From assembly GCA_016721465.1 (NCBI GenBank), contig JADKIA010000029.1, forward strand, positions 124,001 to 188,000: 64,000 nucleotides of DNA, read 5' to 3'. Origin of the DNA: Ideonella sp. (GTDB lineage Bacteria > Pseudomonadota > Gammaproteobacteria > Burkholderiales > Burkholderiaceae_C). Shown here piece by piece: positions 9,187 to 17,240 of the stretch (position 1 is its first letter; each line of letters opens with the position of its first letter). The notes below the pieces were generated by a model that did not search any database, had not been told where the DNA came from, and worked only from the letters and a program-made list of their open reading frames with translations. The translations under genes and the position numbers were made by a program.

Positions 9187-9578
9187 ATGATCACACCGCA
9201 AACCCGCGCGCTGTTCGATGCCCTGGCCAGGAGCTGGGCCTGCCGGCATTCGAGCCCGACGCCGCAGGCGGCATTGCGCTGACCGTCGGCAGCAAGACGA
9301 AGGTGTTTGTCTTCGGCCAGTCCGACGGCTTCCTGCTGCTCGCAGTGCCGGCCGTCGCCCTGCCGAAGGAGCCCGACTACGCCACCATGCAATGGCTGCT
9401 GCACCGCAACTTCTACGACTCCGACCTGGCGCCGTTCCGCATCGCCACCGATGCCGGCGGCACGATCCTGTTGTGGGGCCGGGTGCCGGTGGAAGGCATG
9501 ACCGGCGCGGCCCTCGCCGGGCTGGTGGACGCGGTTGCCAGCGAAGCCCACCGCATCCGGGACGAGGTCGACGGCTGA
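9187..9578 (+). pseudogene. CesT/SpcU-like type III secretion chaperone, frameshifted
   Basis: ATG at 9187 gives MITPQTRALFDALA. One base appears to be missing near 9227 (GCCAGGAG where GCCCAGGAG is expected), after which the third frame reads ELGLPAFEPDAAGGIALTV and runs to TGA 9576-9578. Repaired length is about 130 residues with an acidic character, both typical of class I effector chaperones. The order of strands and helices (N-terminal helix, FVFGQSDGFLLLAVPA, WLLHRNFYDSDLAPFRIATD, TILLWGRVPV, C-terminal helix) matches the CesT fold. It directly follows the patatin-like gene, the exoU-spcU arrangement, so it probably keeps that protein unfolded for secretion. The family call rests on fold pattern and position, not on a signature motif. 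Confidence 0.65.
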
Positions 9579-9673
9579 TGCGGGCGTCGACCAGGGTTTG
9601 AGCCACGTTGCCGGGGTCCGTGCCCCGTTCGTGTCGACCTGAAACCGTTGCAAGGTTCGTGTCGCTGGCCGCT

Positions 9674-9881
9674 TCATACGGCCATTGGACGCCGGGCCGG
9701 CGCCGTGAACCACTTGGATTCCGGCACGAGCTTCGGCGTGGCCGGGTCCGTGGCATCCACACAGACCACCAGCCGGTAGGCCACGTACGAATCGGACAGC
9801 GCGGTCTGCAGTTCCACCAGGGCCACCAGCACCTGAGTGGCGGCCGTGAGGCTGTCTCGCGGCCCATTGGCCGCGCTGCCC
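9674..9881 (-). pseudogene. Orphan C-terminal gene remnant, function unrecognised
   Basis: On the minus strand, from about 9881 to a TGA at 9674-9676, one frame has G/C-biased third positions and a protein-like, low-Arg translation: DSLTAATQVLVALVELQTA, then SDSYVAYRLVV, then KLVPESKWFTAP. There is no start codon with a ribosome-binding site, and upstream the frame runs out of phase into the SOUL gene. It looks like the 3-prime end of a deleted gene. I cannot name the family; the amphipathic helix is only vaguely like outer-membrane channel tails. The rest of the interval 9579-9900 shows nothing else. Confidence 0.4.
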
Positions 9882-9900
9882 AAGCGCCCCCGCGCAGCGT

Positions 9901-10563
9901 TCAGCCTGCGTCGCTCAGGTGCAGCCAGATCTCGTTGCGCCGCATGAACCAGGGTGTGAAAGGCGCGTTGTAGCGCGAGTACACGGCCTCGCCCGTCCAT
10001 GCCAGGCCGGCAGCACGCAACGCGGCCTGCAGCTTGGCCAGGTGCTGGTCGTAGTTGGACGTGGACCAGAAGCCCGAGTAGCGGATCACGGCCACGCGGC
10101 TGGGTGCCACCTCGCGCAGCCGGACGCGCGCGTCCAGCGGTTCGGGCGCGGTGGCCAGGCTGACGCCCCGGGGTAACACGAACTGCACCAGAAACCCGCC
10201 GGGCGCCGCCGTCTGGGTGACGGGCGCGGTCATCTCCAGTTTCACCGGCACTGCGGCCTGCGTCACCGGGGCCGTCATCTCGAATTTCCGCTCGCCCTTG
10301 TTCTTGCCGAAGATGTAGCCGGCCAGGATCGGGAAGGCCTGGTTGCCGGCGTCGTCGGCCGGCCCGGGCACCACCACCTCGGCCACGGTGTAGGCGCCGT
10401 ACTCGCGCAGTTCGACATCCTCGAGCGTGCGGATGCTGCGGTACTCGGGCTCTTCGGTGGCTTGGCTGGGCATGCTGGCGGTGGCAAGGACGAGGGTCGC
10501 GACCAGGGTGATGGCGAGTGCGAGGCCGTGGCTGAAGGGTTGGCGAGCGGATCGGGGGTTCAT
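9901..10563 (-). CDS. SOUL-family heme-binding protein, exported
   Basis: 220 residues. The N-terminus (basic start, then LALAITLVATLVLATASMPSQA) is a signal peptide with a likely cleavage after SQA, so the protein is probably periplasmic. The mature part begins EEPEYRSIRTLEDVELREY, the SOUL/HEBP opening, followed by AFPILAGYIFGKNKG and two copies of EMTAPVTQ, the family hallmark. The C-terminal half has VAVIRYSGFWS and FMRRNEIWLHL, the usual ending. SOUL proteins bind heme or tetrapyrroles, and their bacterial role is unsettled. The gene is alone on this strand: the remnant lies downstream and 260 featureless bases (10564-10823) upstream. Confidence 0.9.
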   Translation of the reverse strand: MNPRSARQPFSHGLALAITLVATLVLATASMPSQATEEPEYRSIRTLEDVELREYGAYTVAEVVVPGPADDAGNQAFPILAGYIFGKNKGERKFEMTAPVTQAAVPVKLEMTAPVTQTAAPGGFLVQFVLPRGVSLATAPEPLDARVRLREVAPSRVAVIRYSGFWSTSNYDQHLAKLQAALRAAGLAWTGEAVYSRYNAPFTPWFMRRNEIWLHLSDAG

Positions 10564-10823
10564 GGGTGAAGGGTCTCGGCTTCGATGCCGCCCGCGTGGC
10601 GAAGGTTGGGGCAGGCGGGCGAGGTTCGCACAAAGGCAGAAACCCTGTCGGCCGCCGGCCGAACATCACCGTGACTGCCTCACGCCTGCGGCCGCCTGAG
10701 GGCGGGCTTGGCTGGGCGGCGAAGACCACGCCGTACCGCGTCGGATGACCGGCTCCGGGCGCTGCGATGTCGTGACCAAGCAGGAGAACGCCGAGCCTTG
10801 CCGCATGCGCCGCCGATCGAGGC

Positions 10824-12368
10824 TCAGCGTGAGGCCGGCCTGGACCGTTGCGTCGACTTCGGCGTCTTCACCGCCTTGACAGCGGCAGACCTTGGGCGGG
10901 CGGGCTTGCCGCCGGCCCGCTCGATCTCGCCGCGCGGAAGGCCGGCCTTGCGCGTCGGTTTCGGTCGTGCAATGAACGCCGCTTCGAGTTCTTCCAGCGC
11001 CTCGGTCGTGTACACCGCCAGCTTCTGCAGGCTCGGCACCGAGGAGTGGCAGCCGGTGAAGCCGAAGTCCATCCAGCCGGCGTAGCTTTGGCAGGTGATG
11101 TTCAGCGCCTGACCCTGCGTGACGATGGACACCGGGTAGATCGCCAGCAGCTCGGCACCCCGGAAGTACAGGGGCTTGTCCGGCCCGGGCACGTTGGAGA
11201 TCGTGACGTTGAACATCGGCCGCATGCGACCACCGATGCCCGTGAGCATCGTGATGATGGTCGGCGCCATCAACAGCGCCGTGTACTGCTCCATCGCCTG
11301 CCTGGGCAAGCTCTGGACATGCTCCTTCGCGTGCCGCACCGAACTGCGGATGGCACCGAAACGTTCGGCCGCATCGGCGATGTCGGTGCCCAGCGTCGCG
11401 ACGATGAAGGTGATCGCGTTGCCGCTGCCCTCATCGTCGATGGGGCGCACGGACACCGGAATGCCCGTGGTCAGGGACTTCTCCGGCAGGCTGTCGCGCT
11501 CCAGCAGGAAGCGCCGCAGCGCGCCTGCACAGATGGCCAGCACGACGTCATTGAGCGTGCCTTGCGCCGCCGTTGCCAGCGCGCGCAGGCGCTCCATCGG
11601 GAACTGCTGCGTGGCGAAGCGCCGCTTCTCGCGCACGCGGCCGTTGAGCACCGAACGCGGCGCGTCAAAGGGTATGGCCATGCCCTCGCCCGGATCGCCC
11701 ACGCGACCGAGGATCTTGGCGAAGGCCGCGACCAGCTGCGGCAGCGACCGCGCCTGGCCGCGCAGCGCCTGCACGGCGGCCTCGGCGGCGTTGGCCACGG
11801 TGGGTGCCGGGGCGGTGGCGTGCCGGGTGCGCTCGGCACGCTGCGTTCCTGATGCCCAGAACGGCGGCAGCGCGAGGCTCTTCTCGCGGTCGGCGGACAT
11901 GCCGCGCTGCAGCAGCTTCATCCCGCTCACGCCGTCGATCAGTGAATGGTGGATCTTGATGAACAGCGCGAAACGATGGTCGTTCAACCCTTCGATGATC
12001 GTGCACTCCCAGGGCGGGCGGGTCAGGTCGATGGGCGTGCTGTGCAGCCGCCCGACCAGTTCGCCCAGCTCACGCTCGCCGCCCGGCCAGGGCAAGGCGG
12101 CGTGCCGCACGTGGTACTCGAGGTCGATGTCCTCGTCCTCGATCCACACCGGCAGCGGGTTCTTGTTGAAGGCGACCTTCAGCCGCCGGTTCCAGGGCGG
12201 CGCGAAGTCACGCTGGCTGCGGAACTCGGTCATCATCTGCCGCAGGAAGTCCCTGGGCGCATGCTCGGGCAGCCGGAACTGCAACAGGCCGCCGACGTGA
12301 TTGGGCGCGGCGCGCGACTCGGTGATGACCCAGGATGCGTCGAGCGTATTCAAGCGAACAGTGTTCAT
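10824..12368 (-). CDS. Wax ester synthase / diacylglycerol acyltransferase (WS/DGAT)
   Basis: Acyl-CoA-dependent acyltransferase that makes wax esters or triacylglycerol for storage. ATG at 12368 gives MNTVRLNTLDASW, matching the short N-terminus usual in the family; an in-frame ATG 15 bases earlier is possible but lacks a ribosome-binding site. The catalytic HHxxxDG motif is seen as IHHSLIDGVSG. The C-terminal domain has SVRP, NAITFIVATLGTDI, MFNVTISNVPGPDKPLYFRGAEL and FGFTGCHSSVPSLQKLA, all typical of the conserved C-terminal half. Length 514 residues is a little longer than the ~460-residue prototypes because of a basic tail (RKAGLPRGE to the end). It is divergent from the DUF349 gene across a 225-base gap. 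Confidence 0.9.
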   Translation of the reverse strand: MNTVRLNTLDASWVITESRAAPNHVGGLLQFRLPEHAPRDFLRQMMTEFRSQRDFAPPWNRRLKVAFNKNPLPVWIEDEDIDLEYHVRHAALPWPGGERELGELVGRLHSTPIDLTRPPWECTIIEGLNDHRFALFIKIHHSLIDGVSGMKLLQRGMSADREKSLALPPFWASGTQRAERTRHATAPAPTVANAAEAAVQALRGQARSLPQLVAAFAKILGRVGDPGEGMAIPFDAPRSVLNGRVREKRRFATQQFPMERLRALATAAQGTLNDVVLAICAGALRRFLLERDSLPEKSLTTGIPVSVRPIDDEGSGNAITFIVATLGTDIADAAERFGAIRSSVRHAKEHVQSLPRQAMEQYTALLMAPTIITMLTGIGGRMRPMFNVTISNVPGPDKPLYFRGAELLAIYPVSIVTQGQALNITCQSYAGWMDFGFTGCHSSVPSLQKLAVYTTEALEELEAAFIARPKPTRKAGLPRGEIERAGGKPARPRSAAVKAVKTPKSTQRSRPASR

Positions 12369-12593
12369 GGTGGTCCAGGGCATCGACAGTGGGGAGGGGG
12401 CGGCCGGGCGATTCTGTCATTGCGCAGGGCGCTGCTCCCGGTAGAGGGCAAGCCACCGCCGCCGGGCGGGCGCAGGTCGATCGAATCGTTGGGGCTGCGC
12501 GGGACGCTCGTCGGCGCGAGGTCGGGCGTTCGTGCGGGTGATTGCCCCGACAATGCGTCCATGGCGCCAGGCTGGCGCGCGCTGGACACGAGC

Positions 12594-15440
12594 ATGCTGG
12601 GGTGGATCTTCAGGAAAAAGGGCAAGGCGCCCGAGGCGGCAAGCGCCGTGACCGCCAAGGGCTCGCCGCCGGTCGCGGCACCGCTGGCACCCGCCGTGGA
12701 TTGGGCGGCCAAGCTGGTGCAGGCCCGCGGCGACGACGCGGCGCTGCTGGCCCTGGCGCGAAGCGCGGACGTGCCGCTGCCGCACCGGCAAGCGGCCGTC
12801 GAGGCGCTGGACGGCGAAGCGGCATTGAAGTTGGCCGAGCGTGAATTCCGCAGCCATGACCGCCGGGTGCATCAACTCGCCAAGCGCCGCCTGCTGGCCA
12901 AGGTGGCACAGCGCCAGGCCCGCGAGCAGGCTGCGCAGCTGATCGCGACCGCGCGCAGCCTGGCCGACGAGGCCGACGTGCCGGTCAATCGCGGCGTCGA
13001 ACTCGATCGCGCCTGGCAGGCGCTGGACGCCACCGCCATTGAACCGGTGCTGCGCGATGAGTTCGCGGCACTGACGGCGCAACTGGCCGCCGGGGCGCGC
13101 CGCCGCGCCGACATCGAATCGCAGCGCAAGCGCTGGCACGGCCTGGCGGTGCAAGCCTTGAGGCAATTGCGGGCAGCCTGTACCGAGGCTGCCGAGGGCA
13201 CGCAGGTCCGCGCGCGGCTGGCCGACGCGGTCGGTGAGGCGCGCCGTGTGGCGGAAGCGCTGCCACCGGCCGACGCGGCCGACCGTGCCACCGACCGTGC
13301 CACCGACAGCACGCTGGCGGACCTGAGGCATGCACTCCAGATCGCGGCGGCGCTCGATGGCCACCTGGCCGTGCTGGACCGCCTGCTGGCCAGTCCGGCC
13401 GAGGCTGCGGCTGCCAATGATCCGGCGACCGGCCCCGACCCAGGCGACCATCCGGAGGTCGAGGCCGGCGACGACGGCCAGGTGGCGTCTGCGGGCCCGT
13501 CCGTGGTGGCCGACGATCCGCAGCAGCAATGGCAGTCGCTTGCGCCGCTGGCCGACGCGCCCCTGGCTGAGCTGCTGCAGGCGCGTTTTGCGCGTTGGCA
13601 GCAGGCCAGCGAGCAGCTGCGGCACGACCGACAGTCGCAGCGACGCGAGCATGCCCGCGAGCAGGCCCGTGAGCGCAAGCGTGTACTCAAGAGCGAGCTG
13701 GGCACGGCCCTGGGCGACGCCGTGGCGCAGGCCGAGACGGCACTCGACGCCGGGCAGTTGGCCGATGCGCACCGCCACCTGAACCACATCGACGATGCAC
13801 TGCAAGGCGCCGATGCGCCCGATGCGCTGCGCGCCCGCATCGCGGCCGCGCAGGCGCGTCTGGCGCAGTTGCGCGGCTGGCAGCACTGGGCCGGTGGGCG
13901 TGCGCGCGACGAGCTCGTGCTGCAGGCCGAGGCGCTGGCCGCGGCCACCGTCGGTGCCGGTGTGGACGGCCACGGTGGCGAGGGCGCGAGCCAGGCCGAT
14001 GCCGAGGTGGCCCGGCTGTCGATCCGCCAGCGTGCCGAGGTGATCGCCATCCTGCGCGCGCGCTGGAAGGAGATCGACCGCCTGGGCGGTGCCGGCGGTC
14101 GCGCGCTGTGGCAGCGTTTCGACGCCGCCTTGAAGGCCGCCGACGAACCGGTGGCCGCCCATGTCGCGGCGCAGCGCGCGGCGCGCGAGGCCAATCTGTC
14201 GGCGCGCCAACAGCTGCTCGACGACCTCGAGGCGGTGGGCGTTGCGGCGGCCACCGGGCCCGCGGAATCGGCGGAAGCGGTGCCGCCTGCGGACGAGGCC
14301 GCCCTGTCGGAGGCGATGAGCGCGACGCCCGCCGAACCGTGCGCCGACCTGCGTGCCGACCCGCGCATGCTGGCCACCGCGCTCGATCGGTTCCATGTCG
14401 AATGGCGCAAGCTCGGCCCGCTGGAGCACACGGTGCCACGCGCGGCGCGCGCGGCGCTGGTCGAGCGCATGGAGGCCGCGGTGCAGCGCCTGGCCACGCC
14501 ATTGCAGACCGCGCGCCGCCAGGCCCACGCCGAACGCGAGGTGCTGGTGGCGCGTGCCCGCGCGCTGGCTGGCGACGGTCGAGGTCGCGACCTGACCGGC
14601 GAAGTGCGTGCGCTGCAGGCCGAATGGCAGCAGCATGCGAAGGCGCTGCCGCTGGCGCGCGCCGACGAGCAGGCGCTGTGGGCCGACTTCAAGGGCGCCA
14701 TCGATGCCGCCTTCGCCGCCCGCGAGGCCCTGTTCAGCGCCCGCGAAGCCGAGTTCGAGGCGCACGCCGTCGAGCGCGCGGCGCTGATCGAGCGCCTGCA
14801 GGTGCGTCCCGAGGACAGCGCGGCGGCGCAGCGCCGCACGCTGGCCGAAGTCGATGCCGCCTGGCAGCGCTGCGGGCCCGCGCCGCGCGGGCGCGCCGCT
14901 GCGCTCGATGCCGAATTCCGCAGCGCGCGCGACGCCTTGCGCCAGTGGCTGGACGATGGCACACAGCGCGCCTGGCTCGGCACCTGCGATGCGCTGGATG
15001 CCAAACTGGCACTGTGCCGGGCGCTTGAGCAGCAGGCCACTGCCGATGCCACCGAGGCCGACCCGACGACGCAAGCCGCCGCGTGGCAGGCCTTGCCCCT
15101 GTTGCCGCCGCCCTTCGAAGAGGTGTTGCGCCGGCGCGCCGGGCTGGCACCGGCGGACGGCACCATCCCCGCGCCACCCATCGACGAGCTGCTGCTGCAG
15201 ATCGAGACCGCGTGGGAGCTGCCGACGCCGCCGGCCTTCGAGGCTGCGCGCCGCGAGCGCAAGCTGCTGGCCATGAAGGCCGCCCTCGAAGGCCGCCGCG
15301 CCGGCGCCGCCGTTGCCCTGTTGCCCGATGCGGCCCTGGCGCTCCTGCTGGGTTGCGCCAGCCTGGACAACGGCCAGCAAGACCGGTTGGCCGCCGTGCT
15401 CGCGGCCTGGCGCCGGCGGGGCCCGCAGCGCCAGCCCTGA
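12594..15440 (+). CDS. DUF349 domain protein, about 948 residues
   Basis: ATG at 12594 gives MLGWIFRKKGK, the start seen in betaproteobacterial DUF349 proteins; an in-frame ATG at 12561 would add 11 residues. The protein is almost wholly alpha-helical and Ala/Arg/Glu-rich. DUF349 units are visible as RWKEIDRLGG...LWQRFDAAL, EWRKLGPLEH...LVERMEAAV and EWQQHAKALPL...LWADFKGAIDAAF, each with the Trp-Lys/Gln and Phe spacing of the repeat. The function of the family is unknown; E. coli has no close counterpart of this length. There is no signal peptide, so it is probably cytoplasmic. The opposite strand carries long open frames, but they are shadows of this biased composition. Confidence 0.85.
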   Translation: MLGWIFRKKGKAPEAASAVTAKGSPPVAAPLAPAVDWAAKLVQARGDDAALLALARSADVPLPHRQAAVEALDGEAALKLAEREFRSHDRRVHQLAKRRLLAKVAQRQAREQAAQLIATARSLADEADVPVNRGVELDRAWQALDATAIEPVLRDEFAALTAQLAAGARRRADIESQRKRWHGLAVQALRQLRAACTEAAEGTQVRARLADAVGEARRVAEALPPADAADRATDRATDSTLADLRHALQIAAALDGHLAVLDRLLASPAEAAAANDPATGPDPGDHPEVEAGDDGQVASAGPSVVADDPQQQWQSLAPLADAPLAELLQARFARWQQASEQLRHDRQSQRREHAREQARERKRVLKSELGTALGDAVAQAETALDAGQLADAHRHLNHIDDALQGADAPDALRARIAAAQARLAQLRGWQHWAGGRARDELVLQAEALAAATVGAGVDGHGGEGASQADAEVARLSIRQRAEVIAILRARWKEIDRLGGAGGRALWQRFDAALKAADEPVAAHVAAQRAAREANLSARQQLLDDLEAVGVAAATGPAESAEAVPPADEAALSEAMSATPAEPCADLRADPRMLATALDRFHVEWRKLGPLEHTVPRAARAALVERMEAAVQRLATPLQTARRQAHAEREVLVARARALAGDGRGRDLTGEVRALQAEWQQHAKALPLARADEQALWADFKGAIDAAFAAREALFSAREAEFEAHAVERAALIERLQVRPEDSAAAQRRTLAEVDAAWQRCGPAPRGRAAALDAEFRSARDALRQWLDDGTQRAWLGTCDALDAKLALCRALEQQATADATEADPTTQAAAWQALPLLPPPFEEVLRRRAGLAPADGTIPAPPIDELLLQIETAWELPTPPAFEAARRERKLLAMKAALEGRRAGAAVALLPDAALALLLGCASLDNGQQDRLAAVLAAWRRRGPQRQP

Positions 15441-15613
15441 GCGCCGGTGCCGAGCGAGGCCTTCGCCGATCTGGTCCGCTCCGGATTGCCCGGACGTCCG
15501 GGTACGATCGAGCCGAGTCTTCGCGCAAGGCCTTGAGCCGATCATCGCGGCCCGCGGCGGTGCAGGCCACCTGAGCCGCGTCGCGGCTCTGTTCACCCAA
15601 CCAGGAGCAGCCC

Positions 15614-16051
15614 ATGGCCCGTGTCAGCACCTACCTGAACTTCCCGCGCAGCACCGAGCAGGCCTTCCTGTTCTACCGTTCGGTTTTCGGTGGCGAGTTC
15701 ATCGGGCCCATCAACCGCTATGTCGACATCCCACCCACGCCGGGCCAGCCGGCCATTGCCGAGGCCGACAAGGGTCTGGTCATGCACGTGGAGCTGCCCA
15801 TCCTGGGCGGACATGTGCTGATGGGCTCGGACGCACCGCAGTCGATGGGCTTGACCGTCATCTCGGGCAACCAGGTGAGCATCAACCTCGAGCCCGACAC
15901 GCGGGCCGAGGCCGATCGCCTGTTCGAGGGCCTGGCGGTGAACGGCAAGGTCGAGATGCCGATGGCCGACATGTTCTGGGGCGCCTACTTCGGCTGCCTT
16001 GTCGATCGGTTCGGCGTGCGCTGGATGGTCAACTGCGCCAACCAGCCTTGA
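15614..16051 (+). CDS. VOC-family protein, PhnB / glyoxalase-like
   Basis: 145 residues. The gene has an ATG at 15614 with CAGGAG a few bases upstream. The sequence follows the PhnB-type vicinal-oxygen-chelate pattern: YLNFPRSTEQAFLFYRSVFGGE, then LVMHVELPILGGHVLMGSDAP, then VSINLEPDTRAEADRLFEGL, ending MADMFWGAYFGCLVDRFGVRWMVN. PhnB-like members are small dimeric metal-binding-fold proteins whose reactions are mostly unknown, so I give no substrate. It stands alone between the DUF349 gene and the Bug-dehydrogenase-ligase set, with no sign of an operon. Confidence 0.88.
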   Translation: MARVSTYLNFPRSTEQAFLFYRSVFGGEFIGPINRYVDIPPTPGQPAIAEADKGLVMHVELPILGGHVLMGSDAPQSMGLTVISGNQVSINLEPDTRAEADRLFEGLAVNGKVEMPMADMFWGAYFGCLVDRFGVRWMVNCANQP

Positions 16052-16099
16052 GCGGTCGCGCTCGAAAGGCGGGCATCGCGGCGGCGCTGGCCGCTCGGT

Positions 16100-16124
16100 T
16101 TGAAACGCTTCAATGCAAATTTGC
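16100..16124. promoter_or_regulatory. Two small palindromes upstream of the Bug-dehydrogenase-ligase operon
   Basis: TTGAA-ACGC-TTCAA (16100-16113) and the perfect GCAAATTTGC (16115-16124) lie about 100 bases before the ATG at 16215, in a locally AT-richer patch. They could be operator half-sites. No regulator gene is adjacent, so the role is a guess. Confidence 0.25.
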
Positions 16125-16214
16125 TGGCGAGTCCGGCGGATGCGTGGCGGCAAATGGGTTACAACCCTGGCCGCGGCACGATTCGTGAAATAGTTCCACA
16201 CAGGAGACCGGCAG

Positions 16215-17225
16215 ATGACAGGAAGCAACTTCCAGCGCCGCATGACGCGCGCCCTGGCCGCAATGGCGTGCGCGACCACCGCGGTGCTGGTCGCCTGGCC
16301 CGGTGGCGCCGTGGCGCAGCCCTCGAGCAGTTACCCCGACAAGCCCGTGCGCTTCGTCGTGCCCTACCCACCGGGTGGCGGCACCGACGTGATTGCGCGC
16401 ATCGTGCAAGGCAAGTTCCAGGACGTGCTGGGCCAGCCCGTCGTCATCGAGAACAAGGGCGGAGCTGGCGGCTCGGTGGGCACCGAGATGGCGGCCAAGG
16501 CCGGGCCGGACGGCTACACCGTGCTGTTCACGCTGAGCTCGCACACCATCAACCCGGCCATCTACCCCAAGCTCAACTTCGACACCGTGAAGGATTTCGA
16601 GCCCATCGGCACGGTGGCCTCGCTGCCGCAGATCCTGGTGGCCGGGCCACAGGTGCCGGTGAACACCGTGGCCGAGCTGGTGGCCATGGCCAAGGCCAAG
16701 CCCGAGATGTTTGCCTATGCCTCGGTGGGCAACGGCTCGCCGGGGCACCTGGCCGGTGAGCTGATGAAGCTGCGCACCGGCATCAAGATGACGCACATCC
16801 CCTACCGCGGTGGCGGCCCGGCCGTCACCGACGTGATGGGCGGCCAGGTGCCGCTGCTGTGGGTGTCGATCCCCGCCGCCGCGCAGTTCGTCAAGGCCGG
16901 CAAGCTCAAGGCGCTGGCGGTGTCTACGCTCAAGCGCAGCGCGGCCTTCCCCGAGGTGCCCACGATGGTGGAGGCCGGCGTGGCCGATTTCGAGGTGGAC
17001 AGCTGGTATGCGATGTTCGTGCCCACGCGCACGCCCAAGGCCGTGATCGACAAGCTCAACAAGGCGCTGAACAGCGTGGTGGCCGATGCCGACATCAAGA
17101 CCAAGCTGCTGGCGCAAGGCAGTGAAGGCGTGGGCGGCACGCCCGATGCGCTGGGCAAGACCGTGAGCGCTGAAATCACCAAGTGGGCCAAGCTGGCCAA
17201 GGACGCCCAGATCAAGGCCGATTGA
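16215..17225 (+). CDS. Bug/TctC-family periplasmic solute-binding protein
   Basis: 336 residues with an N-terminal export signal (basic start, then ALAAMACATTAVLVAWPGGAVA, cleavage near AVAQ). Bug proteins bind carboxylates and other small acids in the periplasm; many act without the TctAB membrane partners being nearby. Family signatures: YPDKPVRFVVPYPPGGGTD, GQPVVIENKGGAGGSVGTE, HTINPAIYPKLNFD and HIPYRGGGPAVTDVMGGQV. The next gene starts 16 bases after the stop, so it is probably the first gene of an operon with an acylating dehydrogenase and an acyl-CoA ligase. By that context its ligand may be sulfoacetate or a similar two-carbon acid, which is inference. Confidence 0.92.
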   Translation: MTGSNFQRRMTRALAAMACATTAVLVAWPGGAVAQPSSSYPDKPVRFVVPYPPGGGTDVIARIVQGKFQDVLGQPVVIENKGGAGGSVGTEMAAKAGPDGYTVLFTLSSHTINPAIYPKLNFDTVKDFEPIGTVASLPQILVAGPQVPVNTVAELVAMAKAKPEMFAYASVGNGSPGHLAGELMKLRTGIKMTHIPYRGGGPAVTDVMGGQVPLLWVSIPAAAQFVKAGKLKALAVSTLKRSAAFPEVPTMVEAGVADFEVDSWYAMFVPTRTPKAVIDKLNKALNSVVADADIKTKLLAQGSEGVGGTPDALGKTVSAEITKWAKLAKDAQIKAD

Positions 17226-17240
17226 GGCCAGGAGCGCAGC

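Noticed and set aside
10564..10823. A gene between the SOUL and WS/DGAT genes
   Set aside because: Short frames here are Arg/Pro-rich with no start signal and no family resemblance. I see nothing in this gap.
12417..15596. A 1059-residue open frame opposite the DUF349 gene
   Set aside because: High G+C leaves few stops on the opposite strand. The translation is low-complexity Arg/Gly/Gln and has no recognisable domain or ribosome-binding site, while the plus-strand frame shows DUF349 repeats.
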